Origin: Bacteroidota bacterium
GTDB taxonomy: Bacteria > Bacteroidota > Ignavibacteria > Ignavibacteriales > Ignavibacteriaceae
Direction of reading: 5' to 3'
Assembly (NCBI GenBank): GCA_021824565.1
Contig: JAKAKL010000118.1
Location: 1 to 64,000 of the forward strand
Length of the DNA stretch: 64,000 bases
The notes under the pieces are model-generated. The model was given only the letters and a program-made list of their open reading frames with translations. It was not told the DNA's origin and ran no database searches. Shown here piece after piece: positions 35,862-45,832 of this stretch. The first letter of the stretch is position 1; the number at the start of each line of letters is the position of its first letter. A program made the translations under genes and the position numbers.

Positions 35862-37541
35862 TTAGAGAACTTTAATAATAAGCATTGTAATATCATCAGA
35901 CTGCAAAGCGCCTTTTGTAAAACTTTGCACCTCATTTTTAATATTGCTTAAAATTTCTTCGGCGGACAGTTTCGAATATTTAACGCTAAGTCTTTCCAGC
36001 CTTTCGTCCGAAAATTCTTCGTCATTAATATTTTTAGCTTCTGTAACTCCATCGGTAAATAAAATTATAATATCATCTTTTTCTAGACCAATTGTTTCGG
36101 TAACATAAGGCATAAATGTTTTCATTACTCCCAAGATTATTCCACCTAATTCCAGCTTTTGAATTTTTTTATTTCTAATAAGCAAAGGCGGATTATGTCC
36201 GGCGTTTACGTACTGAAGTGTCGGACTTTCATCATTAAGCATTCCCCAGAAGAACGTAATGAATTTCCCGTCGGAAGTATTTGAAGTAATCAGATCATTA
36301 ATAATTCCGGTTGCTTCGGAAAGGTCCATACCATGCTTGCAGATGATCCTTAAGAACGCCTGTATGTTCGCCATGAGCAGCGCTGCAGGAACTCCTTTGC
36401 CGGAGACGTCGCCGATGGCAATACAAAAATTTTTTTCATCCAAAGAAATAATATCATAATAATCTCCGCCAACATGCTGAGACGAAATATTTAAAGCTGC
36501 TATTTCATAATTAGAATATTTAGGAATTTCGCGCGGTAATAAATTTTTTTGAATGCCGCGTGCTATCTCTAATTCTTCCTCAAGTTTTTGCTTATCGAGC
36601 GCTTCTTTAAACAACCTCTGGTTTTCCAAAGAAATAATGGCAAGACATCCGACAGAATAAATAAATTCTATATCAGTTTCAGTATAATTATGATTATTAA
36701 CTCGCTTACCAAGCAGGATTAACCCTTTAGTTTCACTTTGCATCTGCATCGGGACTATAAGTTCAACACCCAGCTTTTGCAGCAATGGAAATTTTTCTTC
36801 AACTTCATTCTTAGGGACAGAATTTTCAATCTCATTAAAATTATATTTCCCAATCAAATTCTTAAGCTCAGACACGTCAAATTTTGATTCAAGAATATTT
36901 GGATGCTCACCATTAAAAAGTATTACCGCAAACTTGGAAACGAGGAACTGTCCAATTACCGAATAAACTAAAAGCCTCGCTACTTTAGCTGACTCTGAGA
37001 ACATTCCAAACTCTTTGCTAAGTTCAAACAGTGAATTCAATCTATGAACTCTTCTATCGAGGGCGCGGTTAACACGTTTAAGTTCATCAAGCATTATCGA
37101 GTTTTGTATTGCAGAGGCAGAAATATTTAGTATCGTCCGCAGGAATTCAGTATCATCCTCAGTAAAAGAAGTTTTATTTAATTTTTCTCCGAGACAAACA
37201 ATACCCAAACATTCCTGCGGCGAGCTGATTTTATCTACAACAGCGATATTATTCGATGCTAAAAAATTTTTGAAAGAATTATCTTCAAAGAGTTTCTCGC
37301 TGCTTTCAATCTGAGGGAAATTATTGATAATATCGTTTGTAAAACCTTTAGAAGATTTCGGAATGATAATTCCGTTTATCTTTAATGCGATTAAGCCTTT
37401 CGTTACAAAAAATTTACCCATACAAGTAAGGAGAACATTATTCAGAATAAATTCCAGATCGAGGCTTGAATTAATTATTCTGCTAAATTCAACAAGTGCA
37501 GTTAAGTTCCTTTTAGCTTTTATATTATCCAAGTCGCTCAT
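35862..37541 (-). CDS. Cytosolic GAF-SpoIIE-type PP2C phosphatase
   Basis: A 559-residue protein without membrane segments. Two GAF-like regions (about 10-155 and 175-310) precede a coiled linker (KLEEELEIARGIQKNLLP) and a SpoIIE PP2C domain with VGGDYYDI, AIGDVSGKG, LFTDGVTEA and DDITMLII. It should act on phosphorylated STAS proteins in response to a small-molecule or redox signal bound by GAF. Its start directly abuts the stop of the RsbW-like kinase gene (37542), placing it in the partner-switching unit. Confidence 0.84.
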   Translation of the reverse strand: MSDLDNIKAKRNLTALVEFSRIINSSLDLEFILNNVLLTCMGKFFVTKGLIALKINGIIIPKSSKGFTNDIINNFPQIESSEKLFEDNSFKNFLASNNIAVVDKISSPQECLGIVCLGEKLNKTSFTEDDTEFLRTILNISASAIQNSIMLDELKRVNRALDRRVHRLNSLFELSKEFGMFSESAKVARLLVYSVIGQFLVSKFAVILFNGEHPNILESKFDVSELKNLIGKYNFNEIENSVPKNEVEEKFPLLQKLGVELIVPMQMQSETKGLILLGKRVNNHNYTETDIEFIYSVGCLAIISLENQRLFKEALDKQKLEEELEIARGIQKNLLPREIPKYSNYEIAALNISSQHVGGDYYDIISLDEKNFCIAIGDVSGKGVPAALLMANIQAFLRIICKHGMDLSEATGIINDLITSNTSDGKFITFFWGMLNDESPTLQYVNAGHNPPLLIRNKKIQKLELGGIILGVMKTFMPYVTETIGLEKDDIIILFTDGVTEAKNINDEEFSDERLERLSVKYSKLSAEEILSNIKNEVQSFTKGALQSDDITMLIIKVL

Positions 37542-38024
37542 TTAGTGGGTAGCTGATAATTTTTTTGAAAGTAAAACCTGGTTATACTTGCCGGGGACAG
37601 AAACATATTTTACCTCGTCCATTAAAGATTTCATCAAAAACATCCCCAAGCCACCGACACGATGCTGCCGGTAGTAACGCTGCAAATCCGGATCAGGAAT
37701 TGTTTCCGGCTTAAATGGCACGCCATGATCAATAATAATCACAGTAAATTTTTCGGAAGAAAATTTTAGCCTTATAATAATCTCGCCTTCGGGAAAATAT
37801 TTGTAAGCATGCTTAATAATATTAGTGCATGCTTCATCAACGGCAAGGATAATATTATCTATAACCTTCGCCGGAAGCCCTATTAACAAGGCGCCTTGTG
37901 AAACGAATTCCCTGATGTCCGAAAGATTTTCAGTTCGGCTTTTAACGACTAATTCTTTTTCTTCTATTTTGGACTTCTTACTTTTCAAGGTTCTTTGACT
38001 CGATATATTTGTTAATTGCTTCAT
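37542..38024 (-). CDS. rsbW: RsbW-like anti-sigma/serine kinase (HATPase_c_2)
   Basis: A GHKL ATPase-domain protein of about 150-160 residues. The N box is AVDEACTNIIKHAYKY, the G1 box IIIDHGVPFKPE and the G2 region RVGGLGMFLMKSLMDEV. RsbW-type kinases bind a sigma factor or other target and phosphorylate a STAS partner, encoded immediately upstream. The start is uncertain: the frame is open to 38093, ATG 38024 overlaps the STAS gene by 47 bp, and a TTG at 37988 would leave an 11-bp overlap and a family-sized 148-residue protein. The regulated target is not identified. Confidence 0.8.
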   Translation of the reverse strand: MKQLTNISSQRTLKSKKSKIEEKELVVKSRTENLSDIREFVSQGALLIGLPAKVIDNIILAVDEACTNIIKHAYKYFPEGEIIIRLKFSSEKFTVIIIDHGVPFKPETIPDPDLQRYYRQHRVGGLGMFLMKSLMDEVKYVSVPGKYNQVLLSKKLSATH

Positions 38025-38343
38025 CTTCTGTTTTATAAATTTCATATAGCAGCGGGAATCCAAGCAAGTCGAAGATGTTAAATACTTTATCATTCATGCT
38101 GGACAATTTAATATCGCCGTTGTTCTCGCGCATCTTTTCAATGAACGCCATAAACACGCCTAATCCGGCGCTGCTTATGTACGCAAGCTCTTTAAAGTTT
38201 ACAACCGTTTGATACTTACCTTTTTCAACTAAATTTGAAAAAGTATTCTCAAGTGCAGGGGCTGTATGAGCGTCAAGATAGCCCTGCAAATAAATAACGC
38301 TGACTTCACCTACGTCTTTAGTTGAAGTACTGAATTCTGCCAT
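37978..38343 (-). CDS. rsbV: STAS-domain anti-anti-sigma factor (RsbV-like)
   Basis: A 121-residue single STAS domain. The phosphorylation loop reads LAYISSAGLGVF with the usual Ser pair; IYLQGYLDAHTAPALE is the conserved first part. Dephosphorylated RsbV-type proteins sequester the RsbW kinase and free its target. I start it at ATG 38343 because GGAG lies 8 nt upstream and MAEFSTST fits the family; the longer frame to 38379 adds 12 basic residues. It overlaps both neighbours, so the phosphatase, STAS and kinase genes are tightly coupled. Confidence 0.86.
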   Translation of the reverse strand: MAEFSTSTKDVGEVSVIYLQGYLDAHTAPALENTFSNLVEKGKYQTVVNFKELAYISSAGLGVFMAFIEKMRENNGDIKLSSMNDKVFNIFDLLGFPLLYEIYKTEDEAINKYIESKNLEK

Positions 38344-40418
38344 TCTTTTTCTCCATCGTTTTTTAATATTTGTTTCCACTTAAGTATAACTAAAGTTATA
38401 TCATCGTGCTGGGGATTATTTTGCGAAAAAAGTGTTACTTCATGAATAACTTTGTTGGATATCTCGTCCGCATTTCTGTCGCAATTTTCCAAAAGTATTT
38501 TTTCAAAAAGACCGCTTCCGAAGTCTTCCAGATTTTTATTTTTAGCTTCTGTTATGCCATCGGTATAAAGGACTATGGTATCATTCTCTTCCAAATCTAT
38601 TTTTAATTCTTCCAAAGTATTTGCGAAATGCTCCGTAAAATTAAGCCCAAGCCCAATGCCGGAGGGTTTCATATTTTCAGCTATATTATTTCTAATCAGC
38701 AATACGGGACAATGACCTGCGCGGGATATTTTTAATGTTTCATTTTTAAGATCAATCAGTCCGTACGCAGCGCTTACAAAGCTTTTTCTGTCTAAAGTTC
38801 TTTGAAGTATTTCATTCGCCTTTACCAAGATTTCTTTCGGACTTCGAATTGTTTTAGACAGAGACTCAAAAATTCCTTTTACTTCAGCCATAATGAATGC
38901 TGCTGAAATTCCTTTGCCCGAAACATCAGCAATTACAAATCCAAAGTTATCTGAATCTATTTCAAAAAAGTCATAATAGTCGCCGCCAACTTCAAATGCC
39001 GGAATGAAAACAGAAGAAATATTCAAATCTTTATAGTCGGGATTTTTGGCGGGTAAAATTTTTCTTTGAACTTCGCGCGCAAGATCGAGTTCTTTCTCAA
39101 GTCTTTCTTTGACAATTGATTCTTCAAACAGATGAGAGTTTTCTATTGCCACTGAAGCATAATCTGAGAAGGTATCAAGCGCATTTTTATCTTCGTCATC
39201 AAAAGCGAAATTATTTTTTCTCGCTGTAAAAAGGAATCCTTTTGCTTCATTATGCATTTTCAGAGGAGAAAATGATATAAAATAAAAAGGCTCGCTTAAC
39301 TGTAATTTCTTTTGAAATTTTTCAAGCGCAAGGAATTCGGTTCCGCTTACTTCAATATTCTTCTTCGTGTCCTTAGCATAAGTAGTAAGCAAATCCGCAT
39401 CAAGAAATCCAATACTTTTATTGCCGATAGATTTTAAAACGTCATTATCTTTCCATGCAATCCACGAGGCATCCGCGCTGCTTACCTTGGATGCAATTTC
39501 TGCAATTGTATCGACAAGATCGTCAAAGTCAAAAACTTCTGTAATCAGTTTGCTGAAATATTGCAATGAAGATACTTCTTGAGCTTTCCTATCAAATGCC
39601 TCTGCTGTTGGTATATGAAATAGAGTTGTAAAAAATAATATGCTAAAATAGATAGCACCATAGATCATATTAATTTTTAAAAACTGCAAAAACGCAGGGG
39701 AAAATTTGGTTAAGATTTGGTAATTAGTGCTGCTGTCGGAGTTACCGGCAAGGTTCAAAACAAATAAAACTGCTATGATAATCGAAAGGAACAGAAGTAT
39801 CTTTTTTTCTTTTTTTATTATGAAAGCAATCCATGAAATTTTAATCGAATTTAAAATTACAAGCAGTATCGTGATTATAAAAAAAGTATCTTTTATGTAA
39901 AGCAAGTCAGGATTCTGCTGGAGCAGCGTTGAATAAGATGATAAAATGATGAATACAACCATTGTGTTGAAGTATGTACTTACATTCCTTTTTTGCTTTA
40001 AAAAATACAATTCCCTAAATGCTAAAAATATATACGACACTGAACCGAGTATGATTGTTGAGTATATAAATGAAACAAGGCTGTATATTAGATCAAATCT
40101 TAACGGTGCAGATTGAGTTCTACTCGATAATTCGCCGAGCAGCGGGTTGGAAAAAATTATGAAGAAAAAAATTAACGCGGTTAAAATTCCAATGTTCATT
40201 ACAAGGGAAAGCGGATTAACTTTTTTTATGTGTATCCACTCCATCAAGAAAAATATAAACGAGGCAATCGTAATTCCTACAAGCAATTCGTTTATAATTA
40301 ATGAAACTGTATTTTCGGATGATGGAATAAAAAACTTAAAGAAAAATAAAATTATCGCCGCTCCAATGAAAAATTGGAATTTAGCATTGATCTTCAGCCT
40401 TGATAATTCAAAGTTCAT
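38310..40418 (-). CDS. Membrane GAF-SpoIIE-type PP2C phosphatase
   Basis: A 702-residue protein with about eight hydrophobic helices in the first 270 residues, a GAF-like domain (about 285-430), a coiled linker (KERLEKELDLAREVQRKILP) and a SpoIIE PP2C domain with VGGDYYDF, VIADVSGKG, LYTDGITEA and DDITLVIL. It heads the operon and overlaps the STAS gene by 34 bp, so its main substrate is likely that STAS protein. The N-terminal membrane module is unlike the PDZ-bearing one of the phosphatase at 33227, implying a different signal. Confidence 0.83.
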   Translation of the reverse strand: MNFELSRLKINAKFQFFIGAAIILFFFKFFIPSSENTVSLIINELLVGITIASFIFFLMEWIHIKKVNPLSLVMNIGILTALIFFFIIFSNPLLGELSSRTQSAPLRFDLIYSLVSFIYSTIILGSVSYIFLAFRELYFLKQKRNVSTYFNTMVVFIILSSYSTLLQQNPDLLYIKDTFFIITILLVILNSIKISWIAFIIKKEKKILLFLSIIIAVLFVLNLAGNSDSSTNYQILTKFSPAFLQFLKINMIYGAIYFSILFFTTLFHIPTAEAFDRKAQEVSSLQYFSKLITEVFDFDDLVDTIAEIASKVSSADASWIAWKDNDVLKSIGNKSIGFLDADLLTTYAKDTKKNIEVSGTEFLALEKFQKKLQLSEPFYFISFSPLKMHNEAKGFLFTARKNNFAFDDEDKNALDTFSDYASVAIENSHLFEESIVKERLEKELDLAREVQRKILPAKNPDYKDLNISSVFIPAFEVGGDYYDFFEIDSDNFGFVIADVSGKGISAAFIMAEVKGIFESLSKTIRSPKEILVKANEILQRTLDRKSFVSAAYGLIDLKNETLKISRAGHCPVLLIRNNIAENMKPSGIGLGLNFTEHFANTLEELKIDLEENDTIVLYTDGITEAKNKNLEDFGSGLFEKILLENCDRNADEISNKVIHEVTLFSQNNPQHDDITLVILKWKQILKNDGEKEWQNSVLQLKT

Positions 40419-40542
40419 AAATTTTCTTTAGCGAAATTGAATATTATTTTAATTTTTTAACTCAATTGTGCGTAAATAATAAAATGCGCATCATTCTAAA
40501 ATTAAATTACGCTAAAAATTGATTTTTGTAAAGGAGTGTTGT

Positions 40543-40563
40543 ATGAGCGGAAGAAAAATATGA
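40543..40563 (+). other. Six-codon frame behind a perfect ribosome site
   Basis: AAAGGAG is followed 7 nt later by ATG and then AGC GGA AGA AAA ATA TGA (peptide MSGRKI). It lies alone on the plus strand between two minus-strand genes. It may be a remnant of a lost gene start or chance; no function is claimed. Confidence 0.25.
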
Positions 40564-40590
40564 TAGCAGTGTTTTTTTATAGATTTTGTC

Positions 40591-40626
40591 AAAATACCGG
40601 CTGCCGTTGACTTTTCAGCAGCCGGC
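40591..40626 (-). terminator. Terminator after the anti-sigma gene
   Basis: On the minus strand a GC-rich stem (CCGGCTGC at 40597-40604 with GCAGCCGG at 40618-40625) closes a 13-nt loop and is followed by TATTTT. It lies 9 bp beyond the stop of the anti-sigma gene. Confidence 0.78.
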
Positions 40627-40634
40627 AAGTATAA

Positions 40635-42191
40635 CTAAATTTCAATCTGTTTAGCTGTAGTATCCTTTTTATTCTTTGGCATTTGTTTTTGCCATTGTTC
40701 CATTTGTTTCTGGAAAAGCTCCATTTGCTTTTGCACTTGCTGTAATTCTTTTTCAAGTTCTTTCTGATTAAATGCAGTAGAATCGCTGAAAAACTGTTTA
40801 TAGAATTCCGCTATCGAATCCGGGTTAGAGAATTTAAACTTCCTAAAATTCTTCCCGTACAAACGATTAAGTTTCTTGTTATTGAAGTTGAATGTAGTAT
40901 CAAATCTGAATGCTCTGAAATTAAATTTTAATCCTTTGGCTGAGTCAGAATAAAAATATTTATAGTTGAAATTTTTACTTTTGTTGATGTCCGGGAAATC
41001 AAAAGAAAACATTTTATTGAACATGTCTCCAGCCCTGCCGAGGTTTGCCGCTATACTGTCAAAATCTTTCACCGGAATATGCGGCACAATTATTTGCGGC
41101 AAATGGATTTGGCAAGAATTGCTGTCAAAGAAAATTTTAAAGTCATTCATTGAAGGAAGATTATTCAACCTCACGAGATTGGAATCGAGATGGAAGTTGA
41201 AAACAAAATTACCATTTTCTTTATTCATCTTACTCATTTCTTCGTTCAATTTTTTCATCTGCTCGTTAAATTTGCTTTTATCAAAATAAAACGAATCCGA
41301 GAAAATTGTATCCGGCGTAATGAAAATATATTTGTTATTGTTTGTAGAATTAACTTCATTAACAAACCGCGCAATAGAAGAGCTGTTAAAATAATTTTCA
41401 AAGCCGGCAGGAAGCACGTTTCGCATTTTCTGTTTATTTGCTCTGGCCGCAAACGAAATTAAATCGGCGACAAGTGCTTTATTAAAATTCCAGATATTCG
41501 GATTTATGGCAACTGTATTCTTTTCATTTACCAAAACTTGAGACTGGAGATTATCAGCATAGCTCGACAAAATAGAATCCACCTGGCGCCTTTGAGCCGT
41601 ATTTAAATTTAAACCTTTAATAAATTTTTCAAGATTGTTTCCTGCAATGCTCTGATTTGAATTCTTAATCTCGAAATATTTATTGCCGTTTGGTCCTGAA
41701 CCGAGATATAGATACTGATGCTTAGAATTATCCAGCGGCAGTTGATGATAAAAAGCAAAATTGAAAATATCTTCGTTAGTCAGATCAGCAGCGTATAAAA
41801 GCGGTTTTAAATTCTGCTTATAAAAATCGGAAATGTTCGATTTTTGTTTTTCTACTATGTTGTTAATAAAACCTGGATTATATTTTAAAACGACCATCAG
41901 CATAATGCTCAATGCTATTATTCCGACAACCGGATAAAAATTCCTTAACCGGAAAATCCATGTAGTGCCGTTTTTTAATGTGGCAGAAACGCGCGTATCA
42001 AAATACGGATTTTCATTAATTGATTTTACCGATGATGCAGTAAGCTGCTTTACTTTCTTCAGCTCATCTAACTTATTTTGCAGGTCCTTGGAAAATTTTA
42101 ATTCGTCTTCCAACTTTTTAATCTCGGCATCGGAAAGTTCGTTATCAACATACGCTGATAACAACTCATATTTTTTATAAATATTTTTCAT
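40635..42191 (-). CDS. Membrane anti-sigma factor with large extracytoplasmic region
   Basis: A 518-residue protein. The first 80 residues (LSAYVDNELSDAEIKKLEDEL) look like a cytoplasmic anti-sigma domain but lack the zinc-finger HxxxCxxC. One membrane helix follows (about 88-105). The remaining about 410 residues are extracytoplasmic, rich in Asn, Phe and Lys, and end in a Gln/Met/Lys coiled coil (QQVQKQMELFQKQMEQWQKQ, about 482-501). Its ATG overlaps the last base of the sigma gene stop by 1 bp, so the pair is translated together. It most likely holds the sigma factor inactive until an envelope signal arrives; no known sensor domain was recognised. Confidence 0.68.
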   Translation of the reverse strand: MKNIYKKYELLSAYVDNELSDAEIKKLEDELKFSKDLQNKLDELKKVKQLTASSVKSINENPYFDTRVSATLKNGTTWIFRLRNFYPVVGIIALSIMLMVVLKYNPGFINNIVEKQKSNISDFYKQNLKPLLYAADLTNEDIFNFAFYHQLPLDNSKHQYLYLGSGPNGNKYFEIKNSNQSIAGNNLEKFIKGLNLNTAQRRQVDSILSSYADNLQSQVLVNEKNTVAINPNIWNFNKALVADLISFAARANKQKMRNVLPAGFENYFNSSSIARFVNEVNSTNNNKYIFITPDTIFSDSFYFDKSKFNEQMKKLNEEMSKMNKENGNFVFNFHLDSNLVRLNNLPSMNDFKIFFDSNSCQIHLPQIIVPHIPVKDFDSIAANLGRAGDMFNKMFSFDFPDINKSKNFNYKYFYSDSAKGLKFNFRAFRFDTTFNFNNKKLNRLYGKNFRKFKFSNPDSIAEFYKQFFSDSTAFNQKELEKELQQVQKQMELFQKQMEQWQKQMPKNKKDTTAKQIEI

Positions 42192-42784
42192 TACAATAAC
42201 TCCCTTTCATAGGGCTTCAAAATATTCCTCAAACTTTCTCTTGCTCTAAAAATTCTCGACTTAACAGTTCCAATCTCACATTGAACGGCTTCGGCAATTT
42301 CCTGGTAACTTAATCCTTCAATATCTTTTAACAATAAAGGTACTCTAAGTTTCTCCGGCAATTTTGAAATTCCCGCTCTTACAATCTCTGCCGTATCCTT
42401 ATCTTCCGGTGAAGTAGTATAGCCGGGTTCATTATCTGAATCAGATATGGCAGTAAAAATGCTCCTTATCCTAATCTTGCGCAGATGATCTTTGCATTTA
42501 TTAATTGTAATTCTATAAAGCCATGTTGTAAATTGGGATTCAAATCTAAATCTCCCTAAATTTTTATAGACAGTAATAAAAACTTCCTGCGCAATGTCGT
42601 CTACCAATTCATGATTATTTAAGGTAAGATAAATTATGTTTCTTACCTTTTCCTTATGCCTAAGCATAAGTACATTGAAAGTTGATTCATCTCCTTCGAT
42701 AAATCTTTTTATCAGAGAAAAATCATCGTCAAGATTCAATATTTGTGGATATTGCACTTCGTGTTTCTTTCTTTTGATTTTCAT
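42191..42784 (-). CDS. ECF-type RNA polymerase sigma factor
   Basis: A 197-residue sigma-70 family factor of the ECF class. Region 2 is LMLRHKEKVRNIIYLTLNNHELVDDIAQEVFITVYKNL, with the typical DDIAQE; region 4 is LSYQEIAEAVQCEIGTVKSRIFRARESLR, a helix-turn-helix. It is translationally coupled to the membrane anti-sigma protein. Together they are expected to direct an envelope-stress regulon. The divergent lepA promoter region lies upstream. Confidence 0.9.
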   Translation of the reverse strand: MKIKRKKHEVQYPQILNLDDDFSLIKRFIEGDESTFNVLMLRHKEKVRNIIYLTLNNHELVDDIAQEVFITVYKNLGRFRFESQFTTWLYRITINKCKDHLRKIRIRSIFTAISDSDNEPGYTTSPEDKDTAEIVRAGISKLPEKLRVPLLLKDIEGLSYQEIAEAVQCEIGTVKSRIFRARESLRNILKPYERELL

Positions 42785-43018
42785 GTTTTTAGACGCACTC
42801 TCATATTTTTTGTTCCAAAAATAAAATTATATCTCTACTTCTGTATATTCTTTTACACCGGCGAATTTATTTAATGATGGAAGATAATTTAACAAGATAA
42901 TTGAAATAATAAATTCATAAATACTTATATTTTTTTTGATTAATATCAGCCTCATCTTTTTGCTGCCTTTCAATATTATATCTTCATAATTATATTTGAC
43001 ACTCAAATTAAAAAACTT

Positions 43019-44812
43019 ATGAATAACATCCGGAACTTCTGCATAATTGCGCATATAGATCATGGCAAATCAACTATCGCCGATTGCCTGCTTGAAAATA
43101 CTCATACTGTCACTGAGCGCGAAGCAAAGGCTCAAGTGCTCGACGATTTGGAACTTGAACGGGAACGCGGGATTACAATAAAATCGCATGCGATCCAAAT
43201 GAAATATATAGCCTCTGACGGCATAGAATATATCCTGAATTTGATTGATACTCCGGGACATGTTGATTTCACCTATGAAGTTTCCCGTTCGCTTGCCGCT
43301 TGTGAAGGCGCTGTTTTAGTTGTCGATGCAGCGCAAGGCGTCGAGGCACAAACTATCAGCAATCTTTATCTTGCAATTGAAGCCGGACTGGAAATTCTTC
43401 CTGTGATTAATAAAATTGATCTCCCGAGCGCCGAGGTTGAAAAAGTAAAAGGACAAATCATCGACCTGATCGGGTGTAATTCCGACGAAATAATTCTTGC
43501 AAGCGCTAAGTCAAAAATTGGCATTGATGAAATTTTAGAAGCTGTAGTAAAAAAAATACCTGCTCCCAAGGGCAATCAGGATGCTCCACTGCAGGCTTTA
43601 ATCTTCGATTCTATTTTTGACAGCTACCGCGGTGCAATTGCATATATAAGAATTTTCAACGGTACCTTAAAAACAAATGACAAAATAAAATATTTTGCGG
43701 TTGATAAAGAAATTGAAGCAGAAGAAATCGGAATTTTAGGCTTAAGAAAAATAAAAGCCGATGAACTTTCCGCCGGTAATGTAGGCTATTTAATTTCGGG
43801 TATAAAGGATGTCCATGATATTAAGGTTGGCGATACTGTAACACATGCTAAACAAGGCTCTAAAACTCCTCTACCCGGATACAAAGAAGTTAAACCGATG
43901 GTTTACAGCGGGCTTTATCCGACTGATGCAGATGAGTTTGAAGATCTCCGCGATGCGCTCGAAAAGTTTCGTTTAAATGATTCTGCTTTAATATACCAGC
44001 CCGAAACTTCTGCTGCGCTCGGCTTCGGGTTTAGATGCGGTTTCCTCGGTCTTCTTCACATGGAGATCGTTCAGGAAAGATTACTGCGTGAATACAACCA
44101 ATCAATTATTACAACGCTTCCAAACGTTGAATATTATGTTTATAAAAAAAATAATGAAAAAATTATTGTAGATAATCCTGCGATGATGCCTCCCGTAGGC
44201 GAAATTGAAAAAATAGAAGAGCCTTATATCAAAGCTCAAATAGTTTGCCCGAGCGAATACGTCGGAAATATTATGAAGCTCGCGACCGATAAAAGAGGTA
44301 CTTATAGAAATACAACTTATATTGATCCGACTCGAGCTGATATTCAATACGAGTTTCCTCTTTCAGAAATAATTTTTGATTTCTATGATAAATTAAAATC
44401 AACGACGCGCGGCTATGCTTCATTCGATTATGAATACATTGATTACCGCGAATCGGAATTAGTCAAGCTCGACATCTTGCTTAACAGCGAACCGGTGGAT
44501 GCACTTTCAATGATTGTTCATAAAAGCAAATCGTATGACTGGGGAAGAAAAGTCTGCACGAAATTAAAAGATCTTATACCAAGACAAATGTTTGAAATAG
44601 ACATTCAAGCTGCGATAGGCACCAAGGTAATTTCAAAATCTGTAGTAAAAGCTCTAAGAAAGAATGTGCTTGCAAAATGTTATGGCGGCGATATAACAAG
44701 AAAGAGAAAACTTCTTGAAAAACAAAAGGAAGGTAAAAAGAGGATGAAACAAGTCGGCAACGTAGAGATACCGCAGGAAGCCTTCCTTGCAGTCCTTCAA
44801 ATTGATGAATGA
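43019..44812 (+). CDS. lepA: Elongation factor 4 (LepA)
   Basis: A 597-residue translational GTPase that back-translocates ribosomes. The G motifs are AHIDHGKST (11-19), DTPGHVDF and NKIDLPSA; the C-terminal LepA-specific region includes [22 protein letters not shown]. Length is normal. The 3' end overlaps the lepB start, as the lepA-lepB order commonly does in bacteria. No clear ribosome site precedes the ATG. Confidence 0.96.
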   Translation: MNNIRNFCIIAHIDHGKSTIADCLLENTHTVTEREAKAQVLDDLELERERGITIKSHAIQMKYIASDGIEYILNLIDTPGHVDFTYEVSRSLAACEGAVLVVDAAQGVEAQTISNLYLAIEAGLEILPVINKIDLPSAEVEKVKGQIIDLIGCNSDEIILASAKSKIGIDEILEAVVKKIPAPKGNQDAPLQALIFDSIFDSYRGAIAYIRIFNGTLKTNDKIKYFAVDKEIEAEEIGILGLRKIKADELSAGNVGYLISGIKDVHDIKVGDTVTHAKQGSKTPLPGYKEVKPMVYSGLYPTDADEFEDLRDALEKFRLNDSALIYQPETSAALGFGFRCGFLGLLHMEIVQERLLREYNQSIITTLPNVEYYVYKKNNEKIIVDNPAMMPPVGEIEKIEEPYIKAQIVCPSEYVGNIMKLATDKRGTYRNTTYIDPTRADIQYEFPLSEIIFDFYDKLKSTTRGYASFDYEYIDYRESELVKLDILLNSEPVDALSMIVHKSKSYDWGRKVCTKLKDLIPRQMFEIDIQAAIGTKVISKSVVKALRKNVLAKCYGGDITRKRKLLEKQKEGKKRMKQVGNVEIPQEAFLAVLQIDE

Positions 44813-45746
44813 AGATGGAGGATTTTTGCCTTCGCTTGATTATAAAGATTATGCTGCTTCAGATTTAGCAAAAGAATCTCCAAAAGAAACAACGTTTGAA
44901 ATTAAACGACTGCTCAAAATTTTTTTGATTGCCTTTCTGCTGGCAGTAATTATAAAATCATTTTTTATTGAAGCAAACCAAATTCCTTCAGCCTCAATGG
45001 AAAATACTTTGCTTGTCGGAGATTTTATTATTGTCAATAAGGTTGCATATAGATTTGCCAGTCCGTCAAATATCCCTTTCACCAATATTCCTATTCCAAG
45101 CGTAACTTTCTTCCCTATTTGCCAGCCTAAAAGAAATGACGTAATCGTTTTTCATTTCCCCGGTTATCAAAACGAAATTACACCTGCTCAAGATGAAAAT
45201 TTTATTAAAAGGATTATTGGTCTTCCCGGAGATACAGTTGAAATAAAAAAAGGAATCGTTTTTATAAACCATAAAATTTTTCCTTCACCTTATAAAGCTT
45301 TAACCGGAAAATCGATTGAAACTTTTGTTATGCCTGATGATAGAATTTTCCCGCCAGGAGAAAATTGGAATGGCGATAATTACGGACCTTTAATAGTACC
45401 GCGGAAGGGCATGACAATTAAAATTTCTCCCGAGAATATTAAAGAGTGGGAGACACTAATTGATCGAGAACTAAAGAGACGTGCAGTTAGTACCGAAGGG
45501 ACAGTAGTAACAATTGATGGAGCGCCGGTAAGAAGCTACACTGTTAAAAAGAATTATTATTTTGTATTAGGCGACAATCGTGAAGACAGCATGGATAGCC
45601 GCTACTGGGGCTTCGTTCCTGATAACTCGATTATTGGCAAAGCTGTTATGATATACTGGTCACAGCGTCAATTAAATTCTTCCAAAAGTTTCTTGGACGA
45701 TTTTAATTCAATTAGATTTAAGAGAATCTTTTCCTTTATTAGATAG
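44805..45746 (+). CDS. lepB: Signal peptidase I
   Basis: About 313 residues. After one membrane helix (about 42-62) the catalytic Ser lies in [16 protein letters not shown] and the catalytic Lys in [16 protein letters not shown]; the third box is [17 protein letters not shown]. It cleaves signal peptides of Sec-exported proteins, fitting the many exported proteins in this window. I use ATG 44805, inside the end of lepA (8-bp overlap); a TTG at 44787 is an alternative. The 80-residue insert between the Lys box and the last box is typical of Bacteroidota LepB. Confidence 0.93.
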   Translation: MNEDGGFLPSLDYKDYAASDLAKESPKETTFEIKRLLKIFLIAFLLAVIIKSFFIEANQIPSASMENTLLVGDFIIVNKVAYRFASPSNIPFTNIPIPSVTFFPICQPKRNDVIVFHFPGYQNEITPAQDENFIKRIIGLPGDTVEIKKGIVFINHKIFPSPYKALTGKSIETFVMPDDRIFPPGENWNGDNYGPLIVPRKGMTIKISPENIKEWETLIDRELKRRAVSTEGTVVTIDGAPVRSYTVKKNYYFVLGDNREDSMDSRYWGFVPDNSIIGKAVMIYWSQRQLNSSKSFLDDFNSIRFKRIFSFIR

Positions 45747-45832
45747 CGGTTCCTTTTTATGTGATTTTTGCTTTTAGACTTAACACTTATATTTTAGATG
45801 ATCGCTAAAAAATATTTCACAACCGAAAATAA

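Noticed and set aside
42827-43063. 78-codon minus-strand frame between the sigma factor and lepA
   Set aside because: It overlaps the conserved lepA start in reverse, lacks a ribosome site and is mostly AT-rich Ile/Asn/Lys codons.
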